Assembly: GCF_030757795.1 (NCBI RefSeq)
Contig: NZ_JAUQWH010000019.1
Span: forward strand, 1 to 64,000
Source: Actinoplanes oryzae
GTDB taxonomy: Bacteria > Actinomycetota > Actinomycetes > Mycobacteriales > Micromonosporaceae
DNA: 64,000 bases
Direction: 5' to 3'
In this document: one piece after another, positions 17,601 through 25,636 of the stretch
Layout of the letters: the number at the start of each line of letters is the position of its first letter
Position numbering within the stretch: position 1 is the first letter of the stretch
Translations under genes and position numbers: made by a program
Notes under the pieces: model-generated
The model's input: only the letters and a program-made list of their open reading frames with translations
Databases searched by the model: none
What the model was told of the DNA's origin: nothing

Positions 17601-18863
17601 GTGACCTCAGCACCTGCCACCGTCGGCTCGCTGTCCCAGGAGCAGGGCCGCGGCCTCGACATCGTGGGCGACGACCTCAAGGCCGAGCTGCCCAGCGGCG
17701 AGGTCGTCCGCTTCGCGCACCTCGACTACGCGGCGTCGGCGCCCTGCTGCCGGGCCGCCGCCGACGCGGTCGCGGCCGTGCTGCCGTACTCGGGAAGCGT
17801 CCACCGCGGCACGGGAGCGCGCTCGGCCGCCTCCACCCGCGCCTACGAGCAGGCCCGCGAGCGGGTCGCCGAGTTCGCCGGCGCCCGCCCCGGCGACCAC
17901 GTCGTCTTCACCCGCAACACCACCGACGCGCTCAACCTGCTGGCCCGCGCCCTGCCCGAGGGCACCACGACGGTCGTGTTCGCCGGCGAGCACCACGCCA
18001 ACCTGCTGCCCTGGCCGAAGCAGCTGCGCCTTCCCGTGACGGGCGACCCCGTCGCCGCCGCCGAAGCCGCTCTCCGGTCGATCGACGGCCCCGCCGTCCT
18101 GACGGTGACCGGCGCAAGCAACGTGACCGGCGAGGTGTGGCCGCTGCGGGAGCTGGCCGCGGTGGCCCACGCGCACGAGGCCCGGTTCGTGGTCGACGCC
18201 GCCCAGCTCGCCCCGCACGCCCCGATCTCGCTCGACGATCTCGGGGCCGACTACATCGCGTTCTCCGGCCACAAGCTGTACGCGCCGTTCGGGGCGGGCG
18301 CCCTGATCGGGCGGGCCGACTGGCTCGACGCGGCCGAGCCCTACCTGGCCGGAGGCGGCGCCAGCGCGGCCGTCGGCGAGACGCCCGGCGAGGTCGTCTG
18401 GGCCACCGGCCCGGCGCGGCACGAGGGCGGCACCCCCAACCTGCCCGGCGCGGTCGCCCTCGGCGCCGCCTGCCACGCCCTGCTGCACGCCGACCGCGAC
18501 GCCCTGCACGACCGCGAGCAGGAGCTCCTCGCCCGGCTGCGCGCCGGGCTCGCGGCGGTGCCCGGCGTGACCGAGGTCAGCGTGTTCGGCCCGGACAGCC
18601 CGCGGGTCGGCATCGTGGCGCTGGCCGTCCCCGGGCACGACCCGGCCGCGATCGCCGCGGCCCTGGACGATCAGTACGCGATCGGGGTGCGCGCCGGGCA
18701 GTTCTGCGCGCACCCGCTGACCCGCCACCTGACCGGTCGCACGGCCGCGGCGACGTGCGACGACGCGTCCACCGGACTGCTGCGGATCAGTTTCGGTCTC
18801 GGCACCCGCGACGACGACGTCGACCGCCTGCTCGGCGCGCTGGCCGAGCTCACCCGACCTTGA
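17601..18863 (+). CDS. Aminotransferase class V / cysteine desulfurase-like enzyme
   Basis: A 420-residue PLP enzyme. The PLP lysine is in FSGHKLYAPFG (about residue 222), the cofactor aspartate in RFVVDAAQLAPH (about 197), and the phosphate contact in TRNTTDALN. A cysteine in RAGQFCAHPL sits where cysteine desulfurases carry their catalytic Cys, but the whole resembles class V proteins only loosely tied to SufS. Because a SAM-IV riboswitch controls it, a step in cysteine/methionine metabolism is likely: C-S lyase, selenocysteine-lyase-like or desulfurase. GTG start, GGGAG at six bases. Its last 14 bp overlap the convergent subtilisin gene. Confidence 0.88.
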   Translation: MTSAPATVGSLSQEQGRGLDIVGDDLKAELPSGEVVRFAHLDYAASAPCCRAAADAVAAVLPYSGSVHRGTGARSAASTRAYEQARERVAEFAGARPGDHVVFTRNTTDALNLLARALPEGTTTVVFAGEHHANLLPWPKQLRLPVTGDPVAAAEAALRSIDGPAVLTVTGASNVTGEVWPLRELAAVAHAHEARFVVDAAQLAPHAPISLDDLGADYIAFSGHKLYAPFGAGALIGRADWLDAAEPYLAGGGASAAVGETPGEVVWATGPARHEGGTPNLPGAVALGAACHALLHADRDALHDREQELLARLRAGLAAVPGVTEVSVFGPDSPRVGIVALAVPGHDPAAIAAALDDQYAIGVRAGQFCAHPLTRHLTGRTAAATCDDASTGLLRISFGLGTRDDDVDRLLGALAELTRP

Positions 18864-20238
18864 TGGTGTTGGTCACGCGGACCTCGGAGCCGTCGGCGGC
18901 GGTGCCCCGCACGGTCAGCTTGCCGGAGGCGGCCGACTGCACCGGGCGTACCAGGCGGATCCCGGCCCCGGACCGGCTCACCTTCGCCCGGCCCAGCGCG
19001 ACCGTCTTGCTGATGAAGACGTTCCTGCGCGCGTAGCGGTAGGTCTCCAGCACGGTCACGGTGGTGTTCGGCTTGAAGCCGGTCACCCGCACGGTGATCG
19101 AGGACCGCTTGGCCACGGCGAGGGTGGAGAGGGTCACGGTCGGGACCTCGTCCGACACCAGGGCGTACGGGTCCACGACGCCGGCCCCGTACGCGGCGTC
19201 CACGCCCGGGTCGCCCGCGTCGTCGGCCGTGGCGGCGAGCGCCTGGCGGGTCTGCACCACCGTGGCGCCCGCGTGCGACGCCCGGTAGAGCGCCACCGAG
19301 GCGGAGACCAGCGGCGCGGCCATCGAGGTGCCGGACCGGGTGACGTACCCGCCGGTCAGCGCGTCGAGGCCGGGGATGTCGCTGCCCGGGGCCGCGATGT
19401 CGGCGACGCCGCTGGTGTTGGAGTAGGGCGCCAGGCCGCCGTCGGGCTCGGTGGCGGCGACCGCGATCGTGCCCGGCGACGACGCCGGCCACAGCGCCTG
19501 GTTGCCCTCGCCGCCGTTGTTGCCGGCGGCCGCCACGACGGGCACGTCCCTCGCGGTGGCGTAGGCGACGGCCTGGTCGTACACCGCGGAGTACGCCCCG
19601 GCGGCCGACACGTTGATCACCGTGGCGCCGTGGTCGACGGCGTACACGATGCCGTTGGCGATGTTCGTGGAGGTGCCCGCGCCCTGGGCGTTCATCACGC
19701 GTACGGGCAGGATCTCCAGCCCCGACGCCAGGCTGGCGACGCCCTTGCCGTTGTTCGTGGCGGCCGCGGCGATCCCGGCGACGTGCGTGCCGTGCCCCTC
19801 GGGGTCGGTGCACCCGTTCCCGCCGCTCACGAAGTCCCTGCCCAGGTCGCAGCGCACCTGCCCCGCCGCGAAGTCCTCGTGCGCCGCGTCGACCCCGGTG
19901 TCCACGATCGCGACCAGCTGCCCGGTCAGGTCGACCGCGGGCAGGCTGTCGGCGCGCAGGCGGTCCAGCGACCACTGGTCCGGGCGCCGCGGGTCGTCCG
20001 GCGTGGCGGCCACCGTGGCAGTCGTCTCGACCGCGTGACCGACGCTGCCCGGCAGGCTGTCCGCGAGGCGGCGCTCCTCGGCCGCCGTACGGGCACTGAC
20101 CTCCACGAACGTCGGGCGCCCGGCCTGGTCCACGACGCGCGCGACCGTGGTGACCGCGGCGCCGTCGGCCGCGTACGCGGGGGTGGCCCACAGTCCCGAG
20201 GCCGCCACGACCGGCACCAACCACCACTTGCGCACCAC
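18850..20238 (-). CDS. Secreted subtilisin-like serine protease (S8)
   Basis: A 462-residue secreted protease. The signal peptide ends near PAYA (residue ~23), followed by a ~75-residue propeptide-like region. Catalytic residues: D in AIVDTGVD (~112), H in GHGTHVAG (~151), S in SGTSMAAP (~304), with the oxyanion Asn in AAAGNNGG. After the S8 domain comes a ~90-residue beta-rich C-terminal domain (VTLSTLAVAKRSSITVRVTG) that could anchor or bind. GTG at 20238 is preferred: GGAGG lies six bases upstream and the next residues form the signal peptide. Not of mycosin type. Confidence 0.92.
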   Translation of the reverse strand: MVRKWWLVPVVAASGLWATPAYAADGAAVTTVARVVDQAGRPTFVEVSARTAAEERRLADSLPGSVGHAVETTATVAATPDDPRRPDQWSLDRLRADSLPAVDLTGQLVAIVDTGVDAAHEDFAAGQVRCDLGRDFVSGGNGCTDPEGHGTHVAGIAAAATNNGKGVASLASGLEILPVRVMNAQGAGTSTNIANGIVYAVDHGATVINVSAAGAYSAVYDQAVAYATARDVPVVAAAGNNGGEGNQALWPASSPGTIAVAATEPDGGLAPYSNTSGVADIAAPGSDIPGLDALTGGYVTRSGTSMAAPLVSASVALYRASHAGATVVQTRQALAATADDAGDPGVDAAYGAGVVDPYALVSDEVPTVTLSTLAVAKRSSITVRVTGFKPNTTVTVLETYRYARRNVFISKTVALGRAKVSRSGAGIRLVRPVQSAASGKLTVRGTAADGSEVRVTNTIKVG

Positions 20239-20339
20239 GGCTTTCCTCCCCCGGTTCGGTGTTCGCAGGGGAACCATCGGCGTCACACAGCGACTCCCTG
20301 AGGGGTCCCCGGAGAGCAAGTCGGGTAAGACTGGGCGGC

Positions 20340-20687
20340 ATGACAGATGAATCACCCATCCAGACCGAGGTCCCGCCGTCCGGCACGGGCTGCGCCGAGT
20401 GCCTGGAGAAGGGCGGCTGGTGGTTCCACCTGCGGCGCTGCGCCCAGTGCGGGCACATCGGCTGCTGCGACACCTCGCCCGCCCAGCACGCCACCGCCCA
20501 CTGGCAGACCACCGGGCACCCGGTGATCCAGTCGTTCGAGCCCGGGGAGGACTGGTACTGGGACTTCTCGACCTCGGAGTCCGGCTCCGGCCCCGAGCTG
20601 GCGCCGCCCACCCACCGGCCGCTCGACCAGACCGTCCCCGGACCCGCGGGCTCGGTGCCGGCCGACTGGAAGTCCCAGCTGAATTAG
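20340..20687 (+). CDS. UBP-type zinc finger domain protein
   Basis: A 115-residue soluble protein dominated by a zf-UBP domain: GCAECLEKGGWWFHLRRCAQCGHIGCCDTS followed by HATAHWQTTGHPVIQSFEPGEDWYWDF. The C-x2-C, C-x2-C and histidine ligands for zinc are all present. In eukaryotes this fold binds the ubiquitin C-terminus; bacterial stand-alone copies are widespread in actinobacteria without a known partner. The acidic/proline-rich tail is variable. The ATG at 20340 begins the MTDESP sequence; it is divergent from the subtilisin gene (101 bp). Confidence 0.88.
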   Translation: MTDESPIQTEVPPSGTGCAECLEKGGWWFHLRRCAQCGHIGCCDTSPAQHATAHWQTTGHPVIQSFEPGEDWYWDFSTSESGSGPELAPPTHRPLDQTVPGPAGSVPADWKSQLN

Positions 20688-20780
20688 GGGTCCGTCTCCG
20701 GGCGTCGCCTGATGCTCGCCGGGGTGCCGCTGCGCCACCCTTGAGTGGTCAGCACGGCACTCCGGCGAAGGGCACCGACC

Positions 20781-21002
20781 ATGGCCACCACATTCTCCGA
20801 CTCGATGACCCGCCAGGGCCTCACCCGCCCCCGCCAGGGCCGGCTGCTCGCCGGTGTGTGCGCCGGACTCGCGCGCCGCTTCGGCGTCGACCCGTGGCTC
20901 TTCCGGCTGCTGTTCGTCCTGGTGCTGCTGGTCATCCCGGGCAGCCAGCTGCTCGTCTACCCGCTGCTGTGGATCCTGATGCCGGCCGAGCGCCCGGCCT
21001 GA
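20781..21002 (+). CDS. PspC domain membrane protein
   Basis: A 73-residue protein consisting of one PspC domain: GRLLAGVCAGLARRFGVDPWLFRLLFVLVLL, then one or two hydrophobic helices and a short tail. PspC proteins take part in phage-shock/envelope-stress responses; many actinobacteria have several small ones. ATG at 20781 follows AAGGG. Downstream begins a 54-bp tandem repeat that may contain the terminator. Confidence 0.9.
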   Translation: MATTFSDSMTRQGLTRPRQGRLLAGVCAGLARRFGVDPWLFRLLFVLVLLVIPGSQLLVYPLLWILMPAERPA

Positions 21003-21133
21003 CCCCTGGCCGGCGAGGCCGGGTTGCCCGGCCTGATCCCTGGCATCCCGGCCTGACCCCTGGCCGGCGAGGCCGGGTTGCCCGGCCGGACCCCTAACAT
21101 CCCGGCCTCCCCTGTCCGGCGAGGCCGGGTTGC
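20996..21133 (+). repeat. 54-bp tandem repeat, about 2.6 copies
   Basis: Units begin at 20996, 21050 and 21104, exactly 54 bp apart, with the core CTGGCCGGCGAGGCCGGGTT. The first unit starts inside the last codons of the PspC gene and the third ends just before the MerR-type promoter. Each unit holds GC-rich inverted sequences (GGCCGG/CCGGCC), so the array may act as a set of weak terminators. Confidence 0.85.
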
Positions 21134-21160
21134 ATCCGGTACCGGGGTACGGGCTTACCG
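21130..21160 (+). promoter_or_regulatory. MerR-type promoter with 19-bp spacer
   Basis: TTGCAT (21130-21135, -35) and TTACCG (21155-21160, -10-like) are separated by 19 bp, longer than usual, as in promoters activated by MerR proteins. Between them lies the dyad GTACC-GG-GGTAC (21139-21150), flanked by CC and GG. It drives the next two genes, the second of which encodes a MerR protein. The boxes are visual assignments. Confidence 0.6.
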
Positions 21161-21167
21161 TCGAGGC

Positions 21168-21452
21168 ATGACGCCCGACGCGTGCACCCTGCCCGCCGCG
21201 GACCGCCCGCTGCGGCTCGCGGAGCTCGGCACCCTCATCGCCACGGCGGTCCGCTCCCGGCGCCGGCTGTCCGCCACGGTCCTGCGCTGGGAGCTGGACC
21301 CGGCGGCCGAGGCGGAAGCCCGGTCGCTGGCCGCGCGCGAGAGCCGGTGCTGCTCCTTCTTCTCCTTCACGTTCCGTCCCGGCCCGGCGTCGCTGCGGCT
21401 CGACATCGAGGTGCCGCCCGCGTACGCCGCCGTGCTGGACCGGCTGTCATGA
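21168..21452 (+). CDS. Conserved hypothetical protein next to MerR, with CC motif
   Basis: A 94-residue soluble protein with no named domain. A conserved-looking core is LAARESRCCSFFSFTF (about residues 62-77) holding an adjacent cysteine pair, followed by the two-strand segment SLRLDIEVPP. Its gene shares an ATGA overlap with a cysteine-rich MerR regulator and a MerR-type promoter, so a thiol/metal role such as binding Hg, Cu or another soft metal is plausible. No enzyme (merA) or pump is beside it. ATG 21168 is close to the predicted transcription start, so the leader is very short. Confidence 0.65.
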   Translation: MTPDACTLPAADRPLRLAELGTLIATAVRSRRRLSATVLRWELDPAAEAEARSLAARESRCCSFFSFTFRPGPASLRLDIEVPPAYAAVLDRLS

Positions 21453-21862
21453 CCGGCCTGCGCAGCGGCGAGGTCGCCGCGCGGGCGGGCGTGAACCCGC
21501 AGACCGTGCGCTACTACGAGCGCCGGGGGCTGCTGGCCGAGCCGGCGCGCAGCCTGGGCGGGCACCGGCTCTACCCCGAGTCGGCGGTCACGGTGCTGCG
21601 GGTGATCAAGGCGGCGCAGCGGCTCGGCTTCACCCTCGACGAGATCGCCGACCTGCTCGAGAGCCACCGGGAGGGCATGGCCGGGCGGGCCCGCGCCAAG
21701 CTCACCGAGATCGAGGCGAAGATCGCCGACCTGCAGGTGATCGCCACGACCCTGCGCGCCGCCGTGGCCGCGGGCTGCGACGACCTGGTCGCCTGCACGG
21801 CCCATCCCGCCTGCCCCATCCCCTTCACCGGCCCGCCCACCGGCGCCGCCGGGCCCTGCTGA
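21449..21862 (+). CDS. MerR family heavy-metal-type regulator
   Basis: A 137-residue MerR protein. The helix-turn-helix/wing is GEVAARAGVNPQTVRYYERRGLL (about residues 6-28) and GGHRLYPESAV, followed by the long dimerisation helix. The C-terminus has GCDDLVACTAHPACPIPF with three Cys and a final Cys, resembling mercuric/soft-metal MerR sensors, although the cysteine before the dimer helix (MerR Cys82 equivalent) is not obvious. It should twist its own 19-bp-spaced promoter on ligand binding. Start ATG overlaps the preceding stop. Confidence 0.9.
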   Translation: MTGLRSGEVAARAGVNPQTVRYYERRGLLAEPARSLGGHRLYPESAVTVLRVIKAAQRLGFTLDEIADLLESHREGMAGRARAKLTEIEAKIADLQVIATTLRAAVAAGCDDLVACTAHPACPIPFTGPPTGAAGPC

Positions 21863-21962
21863 GCGGGCCGCGCTGCGCCTCATCGCGGTGTCGTCCTTCG
21901 CCCTCGCCGCCTACGCGACAGTTGAGTCCGGGCGCGCCCTATTACGCCGGGCCGGACCGGCG

Positions 21963-22295
21963 TCAGGGCTCCTTGGGCAGGCCGAACACATCGGCGAGAC
22001 CGGTGACCTGGATCGCCTTGCGCACCGGCTGCGACGGGCGGGTGAGCGTCAGCGTCACGCCGGAGGCCGCGGCCGTGTTGCGGGCGCTGACCAGGGCACC
22101 GAGCGCGTAGGAGTCGATGAACCCCAGGTCGCTGACGTCGACGTGCAGATAGCGGACGCCGGCACCCTGGGCGGCGGCGGCGAGGCTGTCCCGCACCTCG
22201 TCGGCGCTGTCGAGGTCGAGCTCGCCGGACAGGGAGGCGAGCAGCAGGCCGTCCGTGGTGACCGGCTCGTAGGCGACGGCGGTTGTACCAGACAT
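21963..22295 (-). CDS. STAS domain anti-sigma factor antagonist
   Basis: A 110-residue SpoIIAA/RsbV-like protein. It shows the LSGELDLDSADEVRDSL strand-helix and the phosphorylation region DVSDLGFIDSYALGALV, where the serine of F-I-D-S (about residue 64) is the expected target of an anti-sigma kinase. Such proteins release sigma factors when unphosphorylated. No anti-sigma or sigma gene is nearby, so its partner must be elsewhere. ATG 22295 has no strong ribosome site. Confidence 0.9.
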   Translation of the reverse strand: MSGTTAVAYEPVTTDGLLLASLSGELDLDSADEVRDSLAAAAQGAGVRYLHVDVSDLGFIDSYALGALVSARNTAAASGVTLTLTRPSQPVRKAIQVTGLADVFGLPKEP

Positions 22296-22366
22296 CTGAC
22301 GAGAATAGCCGCGATCTTGCCCGCCGTCGCGCCACGCGAGGGGGACCCTTGCCGGCTGCGCTCCGG

Positions 22367-23098
22367 CTACCGCATACGGGCGAGATCCCGCCGGATGTAG
22401 CGCAGGTGTGCCCACTCCTCCTCCAGGATCACGCGGACGCAGTCGCCGACGGTGGGATGCCAGTCGTCGCCGCCCCACGGGTTCGCGCGGTCCTCGGCGA
22501 GCAGCTCCGGCGTTGCCGTGGCCAGGAAGTCGGTCACCTGCTGCTGTCGTTCGGCGCGCACCGCGAGGATCTCCGCGTAGGCCGGCGGGTCCGCGCGGAA
22601 GATCGACATGTCGAAGCCCGCCTCGGCGGCGCCGGTAAAGATCTGGCCGATCTCGTGGAACGGCTGCTCGATCCGCAGGATCCCCCCGCGCAGCCAGGCG
22701 TCGGTCGCCAGGACGAGGTGCCGCAGGGTCTGGGCCAGCGACCACTCGTCGTCGACGCGGGCGTCCACGAGGTCCGGCGGCGTGCTGTCCACCGTCGTCC
22801 GCCACGCGGACTGCACGGCGACCCAGCCCTCGCGCAGCCCCTCGGGCGTCTGCGCCTTCTGCAGCTCGCGGCCCGGGAACTGCCGGTTGAGCTCGGCGTC
22901 GACGAACGGCACCACGTCGACCCCGTTGACGATCAGGCTGCCGAAGAACAGGTCGTGGCTGTCGATGTCGAGCCCGTTCACATCGACGCCGCGCATCGTC
23001 ATGCCGCTGACATCGGAGAACCGCACAGTGGCGCCCTTGAAGCTGGCGTTGACGAAGGTCGCGCCCTCGAACTCCTTCGTGCGGGTGTAAGTCGTCAT
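22367..23098 (-). CDS. DinB-superfamily protein with pentapeptide-like N-terminus
   Basis: A 243-residue protein in two parts. Residues ~8-50 (GATFVNASFKGATVRFSDVSGMTMRGVDVNG) are pentapeptide-repeat-like. Residues ~80-243 form a DinB_2 four-helix bundle, with candidate metal histidines in LRHLVLATD and EEEWAHLRYIRRDL. In the superfamily DinB bundles bind metal and act as thiol-dependent or unknown enzymes; the pentapeptide part may mediate binding. Function unknown. ATG 23098 lies 140 bp from the cyclase gene stop. Confidence 0.82.
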   Translation of the reverse strand: MTTYTRTKEFEGATFVNASFKGATVRFSDVSGMTMRGVDVNGLDIDSHDLFFGSLIVNGVDVVPFVDAELNRQFPGRELQKAQTPEGLREGWVAVQSAWRTTVDSTPPDLVDARVDDEWSLAQTLRHLVLATDAWLRGGILRIEQPFHEIGQIFTGAAEAGFDMSIFRADPPAYAEILAVRAERQQQVTDFLATATPELLAEDRANPWGGDDWHPTVGDCVRVILEEEWAHLRYIRRDLARMR

Positions 23099-23238
23099 GG
23101 CGTCATTATCACGGCCGCGCAGGACCGCCGTACGCCGTCAGCGCCGGTCTGCCGGGCGGGCAGCACGGTCACCGGGCCGATCGCGCCGGACCTGCCCCAG
23201 CGGCCGGCCATCTGGCGGGCGATACGAGCGAGACTGTG

Positions 23239-24069
23239 TCACCACACCGCGAAGACCCGCGCCTGCCCGCCCGAACCCTGCTCGAACGGCAGCAGGCCCA
23301 CCACCACGGTCGCCCCGCGCGGGGGCAGGCCGGCGAGGTTCGCGAGATTCTCCAGCCCGTACCGGTCGGCGCCGGTCAGGGTCAGGTGCACCGGGAAGTC
23401 CTCGGAACGGCCCGGGTCGATGCTCAGCGTGTCCACGCCCAGGCTCCGGATGCGGCGCTCGGCAAGCAGCCACTCGCAGGCGTCCGCGCTGAACCCGGGG
23501 AAGTGCAGCACCCCGGCGGCGTCGGTGCCCCGGTAGGCGGCGGGGGAACCGGACCGGGCGCCCCACCCCGAGTGCATGAGAACGGCAGCGTCGCGCGGGA
23601 TCCGGCCGTACCGTCGCTCGTGGTCCTTGAGGTCGCCCACCGTGACCTCGGCGTCCGGGTCGTGGGCCGCCTTGCCGGCGATGTCCACCACCACGGCCGG
23701 GGTGATCAGCTCGTCGAGGCGCAGCTGCGTCGACAGCCGCCCGCCGGGCGTGAAGTGCCCGGGCGCGTCCACGTGGGTGCCGGTGTGCTCGACCAGCACC
23801 CACTCCTGCATGTAGTACCCGTCGTCCTCGATGGTGGTGTAGGTGCGCCGCCGCGCCTCCTCACCCGGGGCGAACGCCGGGAACGCGGGCGACACCGGGT
23901 AGGTGAGATCCCGCAGCCCGCGCCGGGTGCCGGTCAGCGGGGTCGCGGCCGGTGCGGCCTGCGCCGGGTCGCTCCCCACCGCCGTGTACGCCGCCGCGGC
24001 CAGCCCGCCCAGCGCCGCCCGCCGCGACAACCGGGCCGGTTCCTGCCGCAGACACTGCTCGGTACACAT
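23239..24069 (-). CDS. Exported cyclase-family hydrolase (Tat signal)
   Basis: The 276-residue protein begins with a twin-arginine signal (RLSRRAALGGLAAAAYTAV, cut near AQAA) and continues as a cyclase/kynurenine-formamidase-type metal hydrolase. The hallmark H-T-G-T-H-V-D-A-P-G-H-F (about residues 94-105) supplies metal ligands, and a second conserved region is GVDTLSIDPG. Relatives hydrolyse amides or lactones such as N-formylkynurenine or isatin; Tat export implies a folded, metal-loaded extracellular enzyme. ATG 24069 follows GAGGGGG; an upstream in-frame start would put 15 charged residues before the signal. Confidence 0.85.
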   Translation of the reverse strand: MCTEQCLRQEPARLSRRAALGGLAAAAYTAVGSDPAQAAPAATPLTGTRRGLRDLTYPVSPAFPAFAPGEEARRRTYTTIEDDGYYMQEWVLVEHTGTHVDAPGHFTPGGRLSTQLRLDELITPAVVVDIAGKAAHDPDAEVTVGDLKDHERRYGRIPRDAAVLMHSGWGARSGSPAAYRGTDAAGVLHFPGFSADACEWLLAERRIRSLGVDTLSIDPGRSEDFPVHLTLTGADRYGLENLANLAGLPPRGATVVVGLLPFEQGSGGQARVFAVW

Positions 24070-24142
24070 CGTCGTGCCCCCTCGCTGCCGGTGACCTTTG
24101 TCGCAGGTGACCACACCCGGGCCGCGAGGGCAAGCACCTCCG

Positions 24143-25597
24143 TCAGGCGGCGCCGCGGTCGACCAGGCTGAAGGCGATGTCGTTCGGGCCGTCGCCGGCC
24201 TCCTCGACGTAGATCTCGCGGTCGCGTTCGTTCCACTGCACGATCCCGTACGCGTCGTTGACGATCGCGTAGGTCGGCCGGCCCTGCTCGTCCAGGTGCT
24301 CGTTGCGGCTCAGATGGAACAGCGTGGCCTTCGTGACGCCGCAGCCGGTCTCCACCAGGCTCGCCGAGCCCTGCGGGTCGAGCTTGACGCCCAGGCAGCG
24401 CGGCGCGCCCTGGTAGTCCGGCACCGCCGAGCGGATGAGGTGGTCGACGCCGCTGGGCACGAGCGTGAAGACCGACTCGGGCGTGGTGCCGCCGCCGGGC
24501 TTGGCGCGCTCGGCGACGGGCAGTTCGAGGTCGCGGTCGATGTCCGCGAGATGCAGCAGGATCTTCCGGTCCCCGTTGAGCATGTCCTCCTGCGTGGTGG
24601 CCCGGGTGGCGGCCACCGGCGGCGTCTTCCGGTCCGGGGCGGAGGACGAGGCGTAGCTCAGCGCGATGATCCCGCCGCCGGCGGCCAGCCCGAGCAACAG
24701 GACCGCGGCGGCGATGGCCCAGCGGCGGCCCCGGCGCGGCCGGGCGACCGGGACGGGGACGGGGACGGGGTCCACGCGTTCCGCGGCGAGCAGCGTGTCG
24801 AGCAGCTGCCGCGCGGTGGGACGCGCGGCGGGATCCTTGGCCAGGGCCCGCTCGACGACCGCGCGCAGCGGCCCGTCGAGCCCGGTGAGGTCCGGCGGCT
24901 GGGTCATGATCCGCATGGCGGTCGCCGGTGGGGACTCGGCGGCGAAGGGGGTACGCCCGGTGGCCGCATAGGCGACCACGGCGCCCCAGGCGAAGATGTC
25001 GGCCGGGAAGCTCACGGTCGCGACGTGCGCCGGGTCGAAGCGCTCCGGCGCCATGTACGCCACCGTGCCGACCATCTGATCCGTCCGCGTGTGGGCGCTC
25101 GTGGCCTCCAGCGGCCGCGCGATCCCGAAGTCGATGACCTTCACGCCGCCGGGCGCCACGAGCACATTGGACGGCTTGAGGTCGCGGTGGATGACGCCGG
25201 CGCCGTGGATGGCGGTCAGTGCCGTGGCGATGCCGACGGCCACCCCGTGCAACGCGGCGCCCCGCAACGGCCCGCGCTCGCGGATGACGGCGGCGAGGCT
25301 GGGTCCCTCGACGTACTCGACGACCAGGTACGGCGGGTCGTGGTCGGGGTCCGCGCCGAGCACCTCGGCCGTGGAGAACGGCGGCACCTGCTGGGCCCGG
25401 CGCACCTCGCTGCGGAACCGGCCGCGGAACTCGGGCTCGGCGGCGTACTCGCTGCGCACGACCTTGATGGCGACCGGCCGCTCGTCCTGGCCCCGGCCCA
25501 GATAGACGACGCCCATGCCGCCCTCGCCGAGGCGGCCGAGCAGCTCGTAGCCGCCCAGCCGGTCGGGGTCGCCGGGGCGCAGCGGCAGGCTCGTCAT
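24143..25597 (-). CDS. Membrane serine/threonine protein kinase (PknB-like)
   Basis: A complete 484-residue receptor kinase. Kinase domain ~15-265: glycine loop GEGGMGVVY, lysine in VAIKVV, catalytic HRDLKPSN, DFG in VIDFGIARP, APE variant MAPERF. A juxtamembrane VPVPVPV stretch (6-bp DNA repeat) and basic RPRRGRR lead to one transmembrane helix (WAIAAAVLLLGLAAGGGIIAL, ~293-313). The ~170-residue extracellular part has two cysteines and no PASTA repeats; it resembles no domain I know and presumably senses the ligand. ATG 25597. Confidence 0.93.
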   Translation of the reverse strand: MTSLPLRPGDPDRLGGYELLGRLGEGGMGVVYLGRGQDERPVAIKVVRSEYAAEPEFRGRFRSEVRRAQQVPPFSTAEVLGADPDHDPPYLVVEYVEGPSLAAVIRERGPLRGAALHGVAVGIATALTAIHGAGVIHRDLKPSNVLVAPGGVKVIDFGIARPLEATSAHTRTDQMVGTVAYMAPERFDPAHVATVSFPADIFAWGAVVAYAATGRTPFAAESPPATAMRIMTQPPDLTGLDGPLRAVVERALAKDPAARPTARQLLDTLLAAERVDPVPVPVPVARPRRGRRWAIAAAVLLLGLAAGGGIIALSYASSSAPDRKTPPVAATRATTQEDMLNGDRKILLHLADIDRDLELPVAERAKPGGGTTPESVFTLVPSGVDHLIRSAVPDYQGAPRCLGVKLDPQGSASLVETGCGVTKATLFHLSRNEHLDEQGRPTYAIVNDAYGIVQWNERDREIYVEEAGDGPNDIAFSLVDRGAA

Positions 25598-25636
25598 GAC
25601 CCGCGACGCTACCGGGTGCCCGCCACCGCCCGGCGT

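Noticed and set aside
17601..18863. Assignment as bona fide SufS or IscS.
   Set aside because: No suf or isc genes are adjacent and the sequence around the candidate Cys differs; the family-level class V call is safer.
24745..24775. Six-base tandem repeat (GGGACG) resembling a phase-variation tract.
   Set aside because: Six-base steps keep the frame; it encodes the VPVPVPV juxtamembrane linker of the kinase and is unlikely to switch expression.
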